A stretch of DNA of 64,000 nt from the NCBI RefSeq assembly GCF_019890935.1, contig NZ_CP082333.1, positions 2,816,001 through 2,880,000 on the forward strand, in the 5' to 3' direction. The stretch is from Exiguobacterium acetylicum (GTDB lineage: Bacteria > Bacillota > Bacilli > Exiguobacteriales > Exiguobacteriaceae). Every line of letters starts with the position of its first letter. Position 1 is the first letter of the stretch. The notes under the pieces are model-generated. The model was given only the letters and a program-made list of their open reading frames with translations. It made no database searches and was not told the DNA's origin. The translations under genes were made by a program, and so were the position numbers. Below, piece after piece: positions 29,598 to 38,191 of the stretch.

Positions 29598-30263
29598 TTA
29601 TTTCATCTGTACGAAATCTTTTTTGGATTCCTGCACGACTCCATCTTCAATCCGCCAAATCCGATCGCAGACGTCAAGCATCCGTTCGTCATGGGTAATG
29701 ACGATGACCGTCTTGTTCGACTCATGCGCTTGTTGTTGCAACAGTTCCATCACCCGGCGACCGTTCGGATAATCGAGACTTGCCGTCGGTTCATCCGCAA
29801 GGACAAGGCGTGGTTCATTCACGAAGGCCCGCGCAATCGCCACACGTTGACGTTCCCCACCTGATAAGGCATGCGGTAAATGATCTTTCCGGTGCTCAAG
29901 TCCGAACACAGCGAGCGCCGCTGTCGCGTCAACTGTTCGTCCAGCTTCCTTGGCGACCAGTTCGAGTTGCTCTCCCGCCGTCAAAAATGGTACGAGATGC
30001 GACTCCTGGAAAATGAATCCGACTTCCTCGAGACGTAAGCGACGACGTTCTTCGTCCGTTGCTTCACTGACGCACGTATCATCAAAGTAGACCGCACCGT
30101 TCGTTGGTGTCTGTAATAATCCAAGCAACTGGAGCAATGTACTTTTCCCACTACCACTCGGTCCGACGAGGGCAATCAACTCACCCGCTTCTGCTTGTAA
30201 GTTGATATCGTGCAGGACGGTCATCTCACCATAACGTTGTTTAATCTGATCTAATCGAATCAT
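29598..30263 (-). CDS. hrtA: Heme efflux ABC transporter ATP-binding protein HrtA
   Basis: A 221-residue ATPase of the MacB/LolD type: Walker A GPSGSGKST, Q-loop FIFQESHLVPF, signature LSGGERQRVAIARA, Walker B LVLADEPTASLD and switch His in VIVITHDERM. It pairs with the FtsX-type permease encoded just upstream, whose stop overlaps its ATG by 4 bp. Length equals that of staphylococcal HrtA. In that system HrtAB pumps toxic excess heme from the membrane. The name rests on the whole hssRS-hrtBA set and the HssR-like box, not on the ATPase sequence alone. GGAGG stands 9 bases before the ATG. Confidence 0.8.
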   Translation of the reverse strand: MIRLDQIKQRYGEMTVLHDINLQAEAGELIALVGPSGSGKSTLLQLLGLLQTPTNGAVYFDDTCVSEATDEERRRLRLEEVGFIFQESHLVPFLTAGEQLELVAKEAGRTVDATAALAVFGLEHRKDHLPHALSGGERQRVAIARAFVNEPRLVLADEPTASLDYPNGRRVMELLQQQAHESNKTVIVITHDERMLDVCDRIWRIEDGVVQESKKDFVQMK

Positions 30264-31288
30264 CCGTTCATTCCTCCCATCGCATCTGCTGCCTCGAGTT
30301 TCTTGACCATCCGTAACGGAACGAGCGCACCAAGGATCGCTGTTACGAGTAAAATGCCGCCGTACATCAGACTGGTCGACCATTCAAAACGGAAGGGAAG
30401 ATCCGCCGGTAAGAAACGACTCGTCAGATAGGTGATCGCGACGCTGACACCAAAGGCGAGGCTCGTCAGAATTATGACTTGCACGAGTAGACTCGTTCCC
30501 ATCGTCCGGGTCCGAATGCCGATCGCTTTTAAGACACCTAGCTGTTTCATCTTTTGCATCGTCAAAATATAGAAGAAGGCTGTCAGAATCAATGCCCCGA
30601 TGACGACGAGCGCGACCCGCATCATCTGGAAGGAGTTTTGCTCCGCTGCATAGCCTGGTACATTCTCAACGACCGCTTGTTTTGAAAAGACGGCTTGATC
30701 CGTTTGCAACGACTGACCGATGTACGCTGAAACATATGACGTGCCCATCTTTGATTGCCACGCTTGCCATGATTCATCCGTCATCCAAAGGACTGGTGCG
30801 TGACTATAACGTCCGTCCGTCACTGTACCGGCAATCCGGAACGTCTCTTTCGTCCGAAAATCGGTGATCGTATCGCCGACACGGGTTCCGCGTTGCTCCG
30901 CGTACGCAGCATCGACGAGAACTTCACCTTTTTGCAACGATTGCAGCTGTTTTGGACCATAATTCGTCGTCTCTGGTAACGCAAAGACCGTCACGTCATC
31001 CTTCGTTCCATTCTTCTTTTCAAGCACCATGTTCTGGACACCGAGCGCTTCCGCTCCCTTTGGTGTCTCATCTGCCTGTAAGAACGAACGGGTCAGCTGC
31101 CCTTCCGCGTCTTTACTCAGTGCAAACTGCTCGACCGGCAGATTCCGGACGGCAGCCCCATTATCGTAGGCCAGCCCGTCCGCAAGACCGGTGATCATCA
31201 AAATCAATAAGACGATCAACATCGTCACGATCGTCATCCAACTGAATCGTCCTTTCATCCGGACGAGTTCTTTCCATCCTAGTTTCAT
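30260..31288 (-). CDS. hrtB: Heme efflux ABC transporter permease HrtB (FtsX-like)
   Basis: A 342-residue FtsX-like permease: one N-terminal membrane helix (about 17-38, SWMTIVTMLIVLLILMITGL), a large extracytoplasmic domain of about 180 residues, then three helices near the C-terminus (about 224-246, 268-288 and 308-330). The opening MKLGWKELVRMKGRF is like that of HrtB proteins. It should extract heme from the membrane, powered by HrtA. The gene has its own leader of 75 bp after hssS, containing a direct repeat like the HssR box; AGGAGG precedes the ATG. Gene order B-A is the reverse of the staphylococcal A-B. Confidence 0.8.
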   Translation of the reverse strand: MKLGWKELVRMKGRFSWMTIVTMLIVLLILMITGLADGLAYDNGAAVRNLPVEQFALSKDAEGQLTRSFLQADETPKGAEALGVQNMVLEKKNGTKDDVTVFALPETTNYGPKQLQSLQKGEVLVDAAYAEQRGTRVGDTITDFRTKETFRIAGTVTDGRYSHAPVLWMTDESWQAWQSKMGTSYVSAYIGQSLQTDQAVFSKQAVVENVPGYAAEQNSFQMMRVALVVIGALILTAFFYILTMQKMKQLGVLKAIGIRTRTMGTSLLVQVIILTSLAFGVSVAITYLTSRFLPADLPFRFEWSTSLMYGGILLVTAILGALVPLRMVKKLEAADAMGGMNG

Positions 31289-31336
31289 TGCGTGATCCCT
31301 CCTGTATGTTCGCTACAGGATTGATGATACGACTGC

Positions 31337-31356
31337 TATATGAACGGAACATGAAC
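31337..31356 (-). promoter_or_regulatory. HssR-type direct-repeat operator upstream of hrtB
   Basis: Minus strand reads GTTCATGTTCCGTTCATATA: two 9-bp repeats GTTCATGTT and GTTCATATA separated by 2 bp. The known HssR binding site of Staphylococcus aureus and Bacillus anthracis is GTTCATATT-N2-GTTCATATT; 16 of 18 repeat bases match. It lies about 50 bp before the hrtB start, with a possible -10 (TATCAT) downstream. Confidence 0.8.
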
Positions 31357-31363
31357 GCATGCA

Positions 31364-32719
31364 TCAAATGCGTAAAAAAGTCAATGTCACAGTCAGACCG
31401 GATGAATCAGACGACAAGTTCGCGTCCCCACCAAGTTGGCGCATCGTCTCTTTAACGATCGCAAGCCCGAGTCCCGTCCCGCGCGACGTTCGGGATGCAT
31501 CGCCTTGATAAAAGCGTTCAAAGGCATGTTCCATCTGTTGTTCAGTCATCCCTGGTCCTTCGTCCTTGATTCGGACGATGACCTGGTTCACTTGTTCTTC
31601 CGCTTGAATATGAATCGTCGCTCCTTCTTTCGAGACCGAGACGGCGTTTCGAATGACATTTTGGAAGACATGTTCCAGCGCACTGGCATCTGCCTGAATC
31701 TGTAACGCTGGCGATACATCGAGTGCGACGGCGATGCCTTGCTCATCGAGCTGAAAGGCAAGTGTTGCGAGTGTCGTCTCTAGACTCGCGCGTAGATCGA
31801 GCGCTTGCCGCTTGAAGCGCCGTCCTTCATCGAGCTTCGCTAAGATCAATAATTGACGCGTCAGCTCCGACATTCGCGCTGCCTCTTGTTGAATGATCGC
31901 CCGTCTCCTGACGTCTTCTCCCGTCACGTCGAGTTGTCCCGCGTACCCCGAGATCGTCGTCAGCGGTGACTGGAATTCATGCGAGACGTTTGCGACGAAC
32001 CGACGTCGTTCCGTATCAGACGCTTCGATTGCCGTTGCCATCTCGTCAAATCGCCGGGACAGCTCTCCAATCTCATCGCGTGCCTTCGTTCCGACGCGGA
32101 TTCCGTAGTCACCGTCCGCCATCTGTTCCGTCGCTTTTGTCAGGCGCCGGATCGGACGAACGAGATACCGGATCGAGAAGACGAGCAAGAGGAAGCTGAT
32201 CACGACAAGCAGTGCGAGAAACAGACCAACGAACAGATGCAACTCACGGATTTGCCGACTCAAGTCCGGACGGACGAAGATCGCATCTGTGCCTTGCGCC
32301 GTCTTAACCGACGTCCCGTACGTATTGATGACTTCATTATCAAACAGACCGAGTAAGAAGAGATGGAACGGGTATTCACGCATCCCGTAGTACGGTTGTC
32401 CGTTCTTCACTTGCTCGACGACTTGATTCGAGATGGCTTCATCACGAAACGTGTTTCCATACCGCTCGATTCCGTCGTCCGAGCGCACATACAGTTGAAA
32501 GCCGGTCGCTTGTAACATCCGGTAAAACGACTCTGTCTTTCCGTCACCATGCGTCTCGTAATAATCAATCGCTGTCTCGACCGCTTCCTCGACTTTTTGG
32601 CTATAGCTGTCCTGCCAGAACGAATAGTAGGCGATGTTACTGATTAAAAGCGCTAACAGTGCGGACACGAGTAAGACGACACAGACGAGTCCGACGATTT
32701 TCGTATAGAGGGTCCTCAT
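31364..32719 (-). CDS. hssS: Heme sensor histidine kinase HssS
   Basis: A 451-residue membrane kinase. TM1 about 9-31 and TM2 about 163-186 enclose an extracytoplasmic domain of about 130 residues that contains YYGMREYPFHLFLLGLFDNE and FVRPD, a stretch matching the staphylococcal HssS sensor domain. Then come HAMP, HisKA with His247 in VANVSHEFQSPLTTI, and the ATPase domain with N box NVIRNAVSVS, DEGPGM and GTGLGLAI. It senses heme or heme damage and phosphorylates HssR. Its start overlaps the hssR stop by 4 bp. Length is close to the 457 of S. aureus HssS. Confidence 0.85.
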   Translation of the reverse strand: MRTLYTKIVGLVCVVLLVSALLALLISNIAYYSFWQDSYSQKVEEAVETAIDYYETHGDGKTESFYRMLQATGFQLYVRSDDGIERYGNTFRDEAISNQVVEQVKNGQPYYGMREYPFHLFLLGLFDNEVINTYGTSVKTAQGTDAIFVRPDLSRQIRELHLFVGLFLALLVVISFLLLVFSIRYLVRPIRRLTKATEQMADGDYGIRVGTKARDEIGELSRRFDEMATAIEASDTERRRFVANVSHEFQSPLTTISGYAGQLDVTGEDVRRRAIIQQEAARMSELTRQLLILAKLDEGRRFKRQALDLRASLETTLATLAFQLDEQGIAVALDVSPALQIQADASALEHVFQNVIRNAVSVSKEGATIHIQAEEQVNQVIVRIKDEGPGMTEQQMEHAFERFYQGDASRTSRGTGLGLAIVKETMRQLGGDANLSSDSSGLTVTLTFLRI

Positions 32720-33384
32720 GCGTCGACCTCCAACCGGTACCCGAGTCCGCGAACGGTCTCGATCTTCACCTGATTCGTCTCCTTTAAGCGTCCACGAAGT
32801 CGTTTGATATGAACATCAATCGTCCGATCGTCTCCCATGAAATCAAGTCCCCAGACGTGTTCGATCAATTCCTCGCGGCTGAAGACCCGTCCCGGAAAAC
32901 TTGCCAGCTGATGTAATAATTCAAATTCGCGCCGCGGGAGTGTCCACTCGGTCGACTGGATCGTCACGAGCTGACTGCGTTTATCGATCGTGACATCCCC
33001 GAGATGCAGAACGGGTTGCGCCGCTTTTTGATAGCGCCGCGCCACGGCGTGAAGGCGGAACACTAATTCTTCCGGATCGAACGGCTTTGTGATGTAATCA
33101 TCAGCACCTGCTGCAAAACCGTCCCGCTTATCCGTTAGTTCACCGAGCGCCGTCAGCATCAAGATTGGGATGTCCCCGTTTTGCCGTAACCGCTCACACA
33201 GGACGAGTCCGGTCTGCCCGGGGAGCAGGACGTCGAGCACGGCTGCTTCAAACGTCATCGTCTCTATCCAGTCGAGCGCTTCGTTTCCGGCTGCTGTCGC
33301 TCGGACGGAGTGTCCGTCGGCTTGTAACGTCGAACAGACAAGTGCTTGGATATGTGGGTCATCTTCAACGACTAAAATATACAT
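32716..33384 (-). CDS. hssR: Heme response regulator HssR (OmpR family)
   Basis: A 222-residue OmpR-type regulator. The receiver has the acidic pair D8-D9, phospho-acceptor Asp51 in AAVLDVLLPGQ, the Thr in MLTALGE and Lys in DDYITKPFDPEEL. The DNA-binding winged helix contains LPRREFELLHQLA, VFSREELIEHVWG and DDRTIDVHIKRLRGRL. Similarity to staphylococcal HssR runs along the whole length. It should bind the direct repeat before hrtB and activate heme export. First gene of the four-gene colinear locus. GGAGGCGTACG precedes the ATG. Confidence 0.85.
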   Translation of the reverse strand: MYILVVEDDPHIQALVCSTLQADGHSVRATAAGNEALDWIETMTFEAAVLDVLLPGQTGLVLCERLRQNGDIPILMLTALGELTDKRDGFAAGADDYITKPFDPEELVFRLHAVARRYQKAAQPVLHLGDVTIDKRSQLVTIQSTEWTLPRREFELLHQLASFPGRVFSREELIEHVWGLDFMGDDRTIDVHIKRLRGRLKETNQVKIETVRGLGYRLEVDA

Positions 33385-33413
33385 CGTACGCCTCCTTTGT
33401 TAGACAAACAAAA

Positions 33414-33453
33414 ATCCCCTTCCCCTTCTCATAATGAAAAGGACGAAGGGGAT
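33414..33453 (-). terminator. Terminator of glyA
   Basis: Long hairpin with outer arms ATCCCCTTC/GAAGGGGAT and an inner CCTT/AAGG extension, followed on the minus strand by TTTTTG. It starts 6 bp after the glyA stop. Confidence 0.85.
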
Positions 33454-33458
33454 GACAG

Positions 33459-34718
33459 TCATCCGCGCTCTGGGTAGAGTGGGAAACGACCTGTCAACGC
33501 AACGACACGCTCACGTGCTTGTGCGAGAACGTCTGCTTCTTCTGGGTGGTTCAAGACGAGTTCGATCAACTCGGCGATTTCTTTCATCTCAGCTTCCTTG
33601 AAGCCACGTGATGTCATGGCTGCCGTTCCGATCCGGATACCACTCGTAACGAATGGGCTTGCTGGGTCGAACGGAATCGTGTTCTTGTTGACCGTGATGC
33701 CGGCTTCGTCAAGCGCGTGCTCAGCGAGTTTCCCTGTGATCCCGAGCGGTTGCAAGTCGACGAGGAGCAAGTGATTATCCGTTCCGCCTGAGACGATCCG
33801 GAGTCCACGCTTCGTCAATTCCTCACCGAGGACTTTCGCGTTCGTGACGACTTGACCGATATAGTCCTTGAACTCTGGTGCAAGCGCTTCACCGAACGCG
33901 ACAGCTTTCGCGGCGATGACGTGCATGAGTGGACCACCTTGGATGCCTGGGAAGATCGCTTTATCGATTGCTTTCGCATGCTCTTCTTTACAGAGAATCA
34001 TCCCACCACGTGGACCACGCAACGTCTTATGCGTCGTCGTCGTGACGAAGTGTGCATGCTCGACCGGGTTCGGGTGCTGACCTGCTGCGACGAGTCCGGC
34101 GATGTGTGCCATGTCGACCATCAAGTAAGCGCCGACGCTGTCTGCGATTTCACGGAAACGTTTGAAGTCGATGACGCGCGGATACGCCGATGCGCCCGCG
34201 ACGATTAATTTTGGTTTGTGCTCTTCTGCTAATTTCGCGACGACGTCGTAATCAATCATCTCTGTCTCTTGATCGACACCGTATTCCACGAAGTTGTACT
34301 GGACACCGGAGAAATTGACGGGGCTACCGTGCGTCAGATGGCCACCGTGCGAGAGGTTCATCCCGAGGACCGTATCGCCTTGCTCGAGAATCGTGAAGTA
34401 GACTGCCATGTTCGCTTGTGCGCCCGAGTGTGGTTGCACGTTCGCGTGCTCCGCTCCGAAGATTTCCTTCGCGCGGTCGCGTGCTAAATTCTCAGCGAGA
34501 TCGACATACTCACAGCCACCATAATAACGACGACCTGGGTAACCTTCTGCGTACTTGTTCGTCAAGACGCTGCCTTGTGCTTCCATGACAGCTTGCGAGA
34601 CGAAGTTCTCGGATGCGATCAATTCGATGTTATCCCGTTGACGACCTAGTTCCTGGCGCATTGCCGAAAAGAGTGCCTCATCTTGTTGTTTCAGATACGT
34701 AAGCGGTGTTTGTTCCAT
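33459..34718 (-). CDS. glyA: Serine hydroxymethyltransferase
   Basis: A 419-residue PLP enzyme converting serine and tetrahydrofolate to glycine and 5,10-methylene-THF, the main source of one-carbon units. The PLP lysine is in [43 protein letters not shown] and the Asp/His pair in [11 protein letters not shown] are all present. Fold type I dimer, normal length. GGGGG lies 8 bases before the ATG. In B. subtilis it directly precedes upp; here the hss-hrt block is between. Confidence 0.97.
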   Translation of the reverse strand: MEQTPLTYLKQQDEALFSAMRQELGRQRDNIELIASENFVSQAVMEAQGSVLTNKYAEGYPGRRYYGGCEYVDLAENLARDRAKEIFGAEHANVQPHSGAQANMAVYFTILEQGDTVLGMNLSHGGHLTHGSPVNFSGVQYNFVEYGVDQETEMIDYDVVAKLAEEHKPKLIVAGASAYPRVIDFKRFREIADSVGAYLMVDMAHIAGLVAAGQHPNPVEHAHFVTTTTHKTLRGPRGGMILCKEEHAKAIDKAIFPGIQGGPLMHVIAAKAVAFGEALAPEFKDYIGQVVTNAKVLGEELTKRGLRIVSGGTDNHLLLVDLQPLGITGKLAEHALDEAGITVNKNTIPFDPASPFVTSGIRIGTAAMTSRGFKEAEMKEIAELIELVLNHPEEADVLAQARERVVALTGRFPLYPERG

Positions 34719-34801
34719 CTGAATTCCCCCATTTCATTTCGATAGACCTATCTTAACACGAATGTTTCGTTCCCGGCATCCCTAAAAACAACATCAAAAA
34801 A

Positions 34802-34824
34802 GCAAGGGGTGCGCAACCCCTTGC
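34802..34824 (-). terminator. Terminator of the prfA-to-ywlG gene string
   Basis: 8-bp perfect stem GCAAGGGG/CCCCTTGC with a 7-base loop, followed on the minus strand by TTTTTT. It lies 6 bp after the ywlG stop. Confidence 0.92.
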
Positions 34825-34829
34825 ATCAA

Positions 34830-35369
34830 TCATTCGTATTTAGCACGTGCTCCACCAATTAATTTCGGTCGTGTCACGGCTGCCGTCACGTGTGCCTCAC
34901 CGATTTCCTTGTGCGGCAAGCGCACGGGAATCGCAACAGCTTTCAAGTGCATCCCGATGAACGTATCACCGATATCAATCCCGGCGTCTGCCTGAATCGC
35001 TTCGACGACGACCGGTGCCGAGAAGCGCTGATAGGCAGCACTCGCCATCGATCCACCGGCTTCTGGAACGGGAACGACCGTCACTGGATCAAGTCCGAGT
35101 CGTTCTGCCGTTTGCCGCTCAAGCGTCAGCGCCCGGTTGATATGCTCACAGCCTTGGAAGGCAAGATCGACTTGGTGCGACCGACGAAAGGCATCGAACA
35201 CGTCGAACAACGCGTCCGCGACTTCCGGTGAACCGGCCTTGCCGATTTGTTTGCCGATGACTTCACTCGTCGAACAGCCGATCACGAGCAATTTTCCTTT
35301 TAAGGAAAATCGTTCATCCAGAGCGTTCAGTGCTTCTTCTAAATCGTGCTGGATGCGTGTCAAGTCCAT
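34830..35369 (-). CDS. ywlG: UPF0340 / TIGR01440 family protein YwlG
   Basis: A 179-residue cytoplasmic protein of unknown function, conserved in Firmicutes at this place before glyA. Recognisable stretches are LLVIGCSTSEVIGKQIG near the start, AFQGCEHINRALTLERQTA with a conserved Cys-Glu-His, and EAGGSMASAAYQ. The conserved Cys/Glu/His could form an active or metal site, but that is inference. Its ATG overlaps the rpiB stop by one base. No oddities in length. Confidence 0.9.
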   Translation of the reverse strand: MDLTRIQHDLEEALNALDERFSLKGKLLVIGCSTSEVIGKQIGKAGSPEVADALFDVFDAFRRSHQVDLAFQGCEHINRALTLERQTAERLGLDPVTVVPVPEAGGSMASAAYQRFSAPVVVEAIQADAGIDIGDTFIGMHLKAVAIPVRLPHKEIGEAHVTAAVTRPKLIGGARAKYE

Positions 35370-35809
35370 TACTTCACCTCATAATCTGAGATTTTACAAA
35401 CGCGGTTCTCATGACGTCCGCCTTCGAATTCCGTTTCAAGCCAAAGCTGTGCAATCTCACGAGCCAGTCCTGGACCGATGACGCGTTCGCCCATCGTCAA
35501 GATGTTCGAATCGTTGTGCTGACGCGTCGCTTTCGCGCTGAACGTATCATGGACGAGTGCTGCTCGGATGCCCTTGACTTTGTTCGCTGCGATTCCGATC
35601 CCGATCCCTGTTCCACAAATCAAGATGCCACGATCAAACTCTCCGCTTGCGACTGCCTCAGCGACTGGAATCGCGACATCCGGATAATCGATCGAGTCGG
35701 CTGAATGCGTACCGAAGTCCGTATAGTCGATGCCGAGCTCTTGTAAGAGGTCGTTGATTTCTGCCTTTAACTTAAAACCGCCATGATCCGCGCCGATTGC
35801 TACTTTCAT
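35369..35809 (-). CDS. rpiB: Ribose-5-phosphate isomerase B
   Basis: A 146-residue isomerase of the RpiB/LacAB family that interconverts ribose 5-phosphate and ribulose 5-phosphate. MKVAIGADHGGFKLK, YPDVAIPVAEAVASGE and the active-site ILICGTGIGIGIAANKVKGIRAAL with the catalytic Cys are clear; HDTFSAKATRQHNDSNILTMG holds the phosphate-binding residues. It is the ywlF equivalent and lies 5 bp after ywlE. GGGGG stands some 10 bases upstream of the ATG, inside the ywlE end. Confidence 0.93.
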   Translation of the reverse strand: MKVAIGADHGGFKLKAEINDLLQELGIDYTDFGTHSADSIDYPDVAIPVAEAVASGEFDRGILICGTGIGIGIAANKVKGIRAALVHDTFSAKATRQHNDSNILTMGERVIGPGLAREIAQLWLETEFEGGRHENRVCKISDYEVK

Positions 35810-35814
35810 CTTTA

Positions 35815-36330
35815 CTATTCCCCCGTTTGTTTAGGTTGTTTTTTCGGAAGTTTCCGTGTATCCGGAGCTTTTCTTCCGTTTCCGTTCTGCGTCAATTTTA
35901 ACACAAGACGGTTGACGAGGGGTTCGAGTTCATTACGTACTTGCCGGTAAACGTTCATTGATCCGCCGTACGGATCGTTGATGTCCCGTTCAAGCCCTGT
36001 AACATATTCATATAAGGTGAACGTCCGTTCCTTCAGTTCCGGATAGCGTTCACCGACTTCCTGCTTGTGCTGACGCGTCATTGTCAAGATGATGTCAGAC
36101 CAACGTCCGAGTACATCATCAAAGACTTGCGTGTAGTGTTCGAGTTCGATCCCGCGCTCACGTAACACTTGTAAGGCGTTCTCGGACGCATCAAATCCTT
36201 GCATCGAACGTAGTCCTGCTGAACGGACGTCGAATTCCTGATCAGCGACTTTCGAGCGTAGCAACGCCATCGCCATCGGGCTACGGCATGTATTTCCTGT
36301 ACAGATGAATAAAACGCGACGTGTGCTCAT
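35815..36330 (-). CDS. ywlE: Low-molecular-weight protein arginine phosphatase YwlE
   Basis: A 171-residue phosphatase. The P-loop reads FICTGNTCRSPMA with the nucleophile Cys and Arg of the CX5R motif; the Thr that follows Asn, in place of the bulkier residue of tyrosine phosphatases, is the mark of YwlE, which removes phosphate from arginine residues added by McsB. The general acid Asp is in INDPYGGS. The C-terminal 25 residues (NGNGRKAPDTRKLPKKQPKQ) are basic, disordered and longer than usual. I chose ATG 36330 with AAGGAGG upstream. ywlE-rpiB-ywlG is the B. subtilis order. Confidence 0.9.
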   Translation of the reverse strand: MSTRRVLFICTGNTCRSPMAMALLRSKVADQEFDVRSAGLRSMQGFDASENALQVLRERGIELEHYTQVFDDVLGRWSDIILTMTRQHKQEVGERYPELKERTFTLYEYVTGLERDINDPYGGSMNVYRQVRNELEPLVNRLVLKLTQNGNGRKAPDTRKLPKKQPKQTGE

Positions 36331-36347
36331 CTCCGTATCCTCCTTCT

Positions 36348-37346
36348 TCAAGGGCGAATGACCCGACCACCTGCTGCTTTATGGAGGCGGTTGCGGACCG
36401 CAAGCCCCACCCCTTCTTCTGATAGGTCTCGTACAAAAATCTGATCCACCGTCGTCTGATCAAATCGCCGTAAACAATCGTAAAGACGTTGTGCCGCCGT
36501 CTCCATCGAATCACCAAGGGAGCAGCAAACATCTGCGTCGACATCCTCCCCGTCGAACAGGAGGACGCCCGTCTTGTGTCCGGTTTGTCGTGCATCATCG
36601 ATGAGTTGCTGTAAGAATGAAAGATCTCCCTCAACTACGGAAAGTGTTGCTTCCGGTGCGTAGTGGGTATATTTCATCCCGGGTGCCTTCGGTGTAACAT
36701 CTTTCATCGATAAGGCAGGATCGAGTGTGACAGGACCGATGACCGACTCGATTTGTTCGCGTGTCACGCCGCCCGGTCGTAAAATCGCCGGTGGCGTCAT
36801 CGTACAATCGATGACAGTCGATTCGACCCCAATGCCCGTTTCCCCTCCATCGACGATCGCAGCGATGCGCCCCGAGAGGTCATGTGCGACGTGCGCAGAT
36901 GACGTCGGTGAAGGTTTTCCGGAACGGTTGGCACTCGGTGCCGCGAGACCCAACCCTGTCGCCTCGATCAATCGAAGCGCGAGCGGATGGTCTGGCATCC
37001 GTAATCCGATCGTATCTAGTCCTGCTGTGACGAGTGTGGATGCGGTGCCGTTCGATTCGAGGATGATCGTCAAGGCTCCTGGCCAGAACACCTCCATCAA
37101 ACGTGCCGCGACATCTGGAATGTGCGTGACGAACTGATGTGCCTGTTCTACGGATGCGACATGGACAATCAGCGGATTGTCAGAAGGTCGACCCTTCGCG
37201 GCGAAGATTCGCCGAACAGCCGCTCCGTTCGTTGCGTCCCCTGCGAGACCATAGACGGTCTCGGTCGGCATCGCCACGACCTCTCCTTCCTGCAATAACC
37301 GAACTGCTTCATCCATCGTCTGTAAGTCAATCATTTCCGTCTTCAC
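36348..37346 (-). CDS. ywlC: Threonylcarbamoyl-AMP synthase (Sua5/YwlC)
   Basis: A 332-residue enzyme that makes threonylcarbamoyl-AMP from threonine, bicarbonate and ATP for the t6A37 tRNA modification. The N-terminal YrdC domain shows AMPTETVYGLAGDA, KGRPSDNPLIVHV and ESTVIDC. The linker around GMKYTHYAPEA leads to a C-terminal Sua5 domain, so this is the long Sua5 form rather than short TsaC. I start at GTG 37346, which overlaps the prmC stop (GTGA) and has AAAGGAT 8 bases before; a TTG three codons upstream is less likely. Confidence 0.92.
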   Translation of the reverse strand: MKTEMIDLQTMDEAVRLLQEGEVVAMPTETVYGLAGDATNGAAVRRIFAAKGRPSDNPLIVHVASVEQAHQFVTHIPDVAARLMEVFWPGALTIILESNGTASTLVTAGLDTIGLRMPDHPLALRLIEATGLGLAAPSANRSGKPSPTSSAHVAHDLSGRIAAIVDGGETGIGVESTVIDCTMTPPAILRPGGVTREQIESVIGPVTLDPALSMKDVTPKAPGMKYTHYAPEATLSVVEGDLSFLQQLIDDARQTGHKTGVLLFDGEDVDADVCCSLGDSMETAAQRLYDCLRRFDQTTVDQIFVRDLSEEGVGLAVRNRLHKAAGGRVIRP

Positions 37347-38191
37347 GCTGTACAATCCTTTCGTTCCGCATACACGATACGGTCTTTACCGTTTATATCT
37401 TTTAAAATACCCGTTTCCGCATTTGGATAACGTTCTTTTAACATCATTTGCACTTCTGGTCCTTGATTGTGTCCAATTTCAAACGCAATCAATCGGAAAT
37501 CGTCGCGTAGGACCCGTCCACTCTCCTCGACGAGACGTCGGTAAAAGACGAGACCGTCTTTTCCGCCAAACAGGGCGAGATGCGGTTCATGATCGAACAC
37601 GACTTCACTGAGTAATTCTTCTTCCTCGATATAAGGAGGATTCGAAACGAGCACCCGGACGGAATCGTCCGCAAGTGGTGCCAGTAGATCTCCTTCAAGG
37701 AACGTCACGTCTCCACCAAGCGTTGCTTGATTTTGCTTCGCGACCGCAATCGCGGCCGGTGAAATATCGACGGTCGTGACCGGTTGCTCGAGTTCAAGGG
37801 CGAGCGTGATTCCAATCGCTCCACTACCGGTACCGATGTCGACGATTTGTCCCGCGGTGAACGACTCACGTTTGAGACGCTCCGTCACGAAGACGATCAA
37901 CTCCTCCGTTTCCGGTCGTGGGATCAAGACATCCGGTGTGACACGGAAATCCCGTCCGTAAAACGGCTGATAGCCGATTAAATGCTGAACGGGCACGCCG
38001 TGAACATGAGCAAGCAAGTATTCACTGAATCGTAAATCTTGCTCCGGTGTCAATTCATCGGACAAGCGGACAAGGAGTCCGGTCCGATCGACATCCAAGA
38101 CGTGCATGAGTAACCATTCGGCACTTGAACCCTCGCGTCCTGCTTGTTCCATCATCGTTTTTGCATCATTTAGACGTTTTGCGATCCGCAT
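37343..38191 (-). CDS. prmC: Peptide chain release factor N5-glutamine methyltransferase
   Basis: A 282-residue SAM-dependent methyltransferase (HemK) that methylates the Gln of the GGQ motif of release factors RF1 and RF2. The SAM site is IVDIGTGSGAIGITLAL and the catalytic motif is VSNPPYIEEEE, which holds the glutamine substrate. The N-terminal helical domain binds the release factor. It starts at the last base of the prfA stop, so synthesis of enzyme and substrate is coupled. Length is normal. In Bacillus, spoIIR follows near here; it is absent. Confidence 0.94.
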   Translation of the reverse strand: MRIAKRLNDAKTMMEQAGREGSSAEWLLMHVLDVDRTGLLVRLSDELTPEQDLRFSEYLLAHVHGVPVQHLIGYQPFYGRDFRVTPDVLIPRPETEELIVFVTERLKRESFTAGQIVDIGTGSGAIGITLALELEQPVTTVDISPAAIAVAKQNQATLGGDVTFLEGDLLAPLADDSVRVLVSNPPYIEEEELLSEVVFDHEPHLALFGGKDGLVFYRRLVEESGRVLRDDFRLIAFEIGHNQGPEVQMMLKERYPNAETGILKDINGKDRIVYAERKDCTA

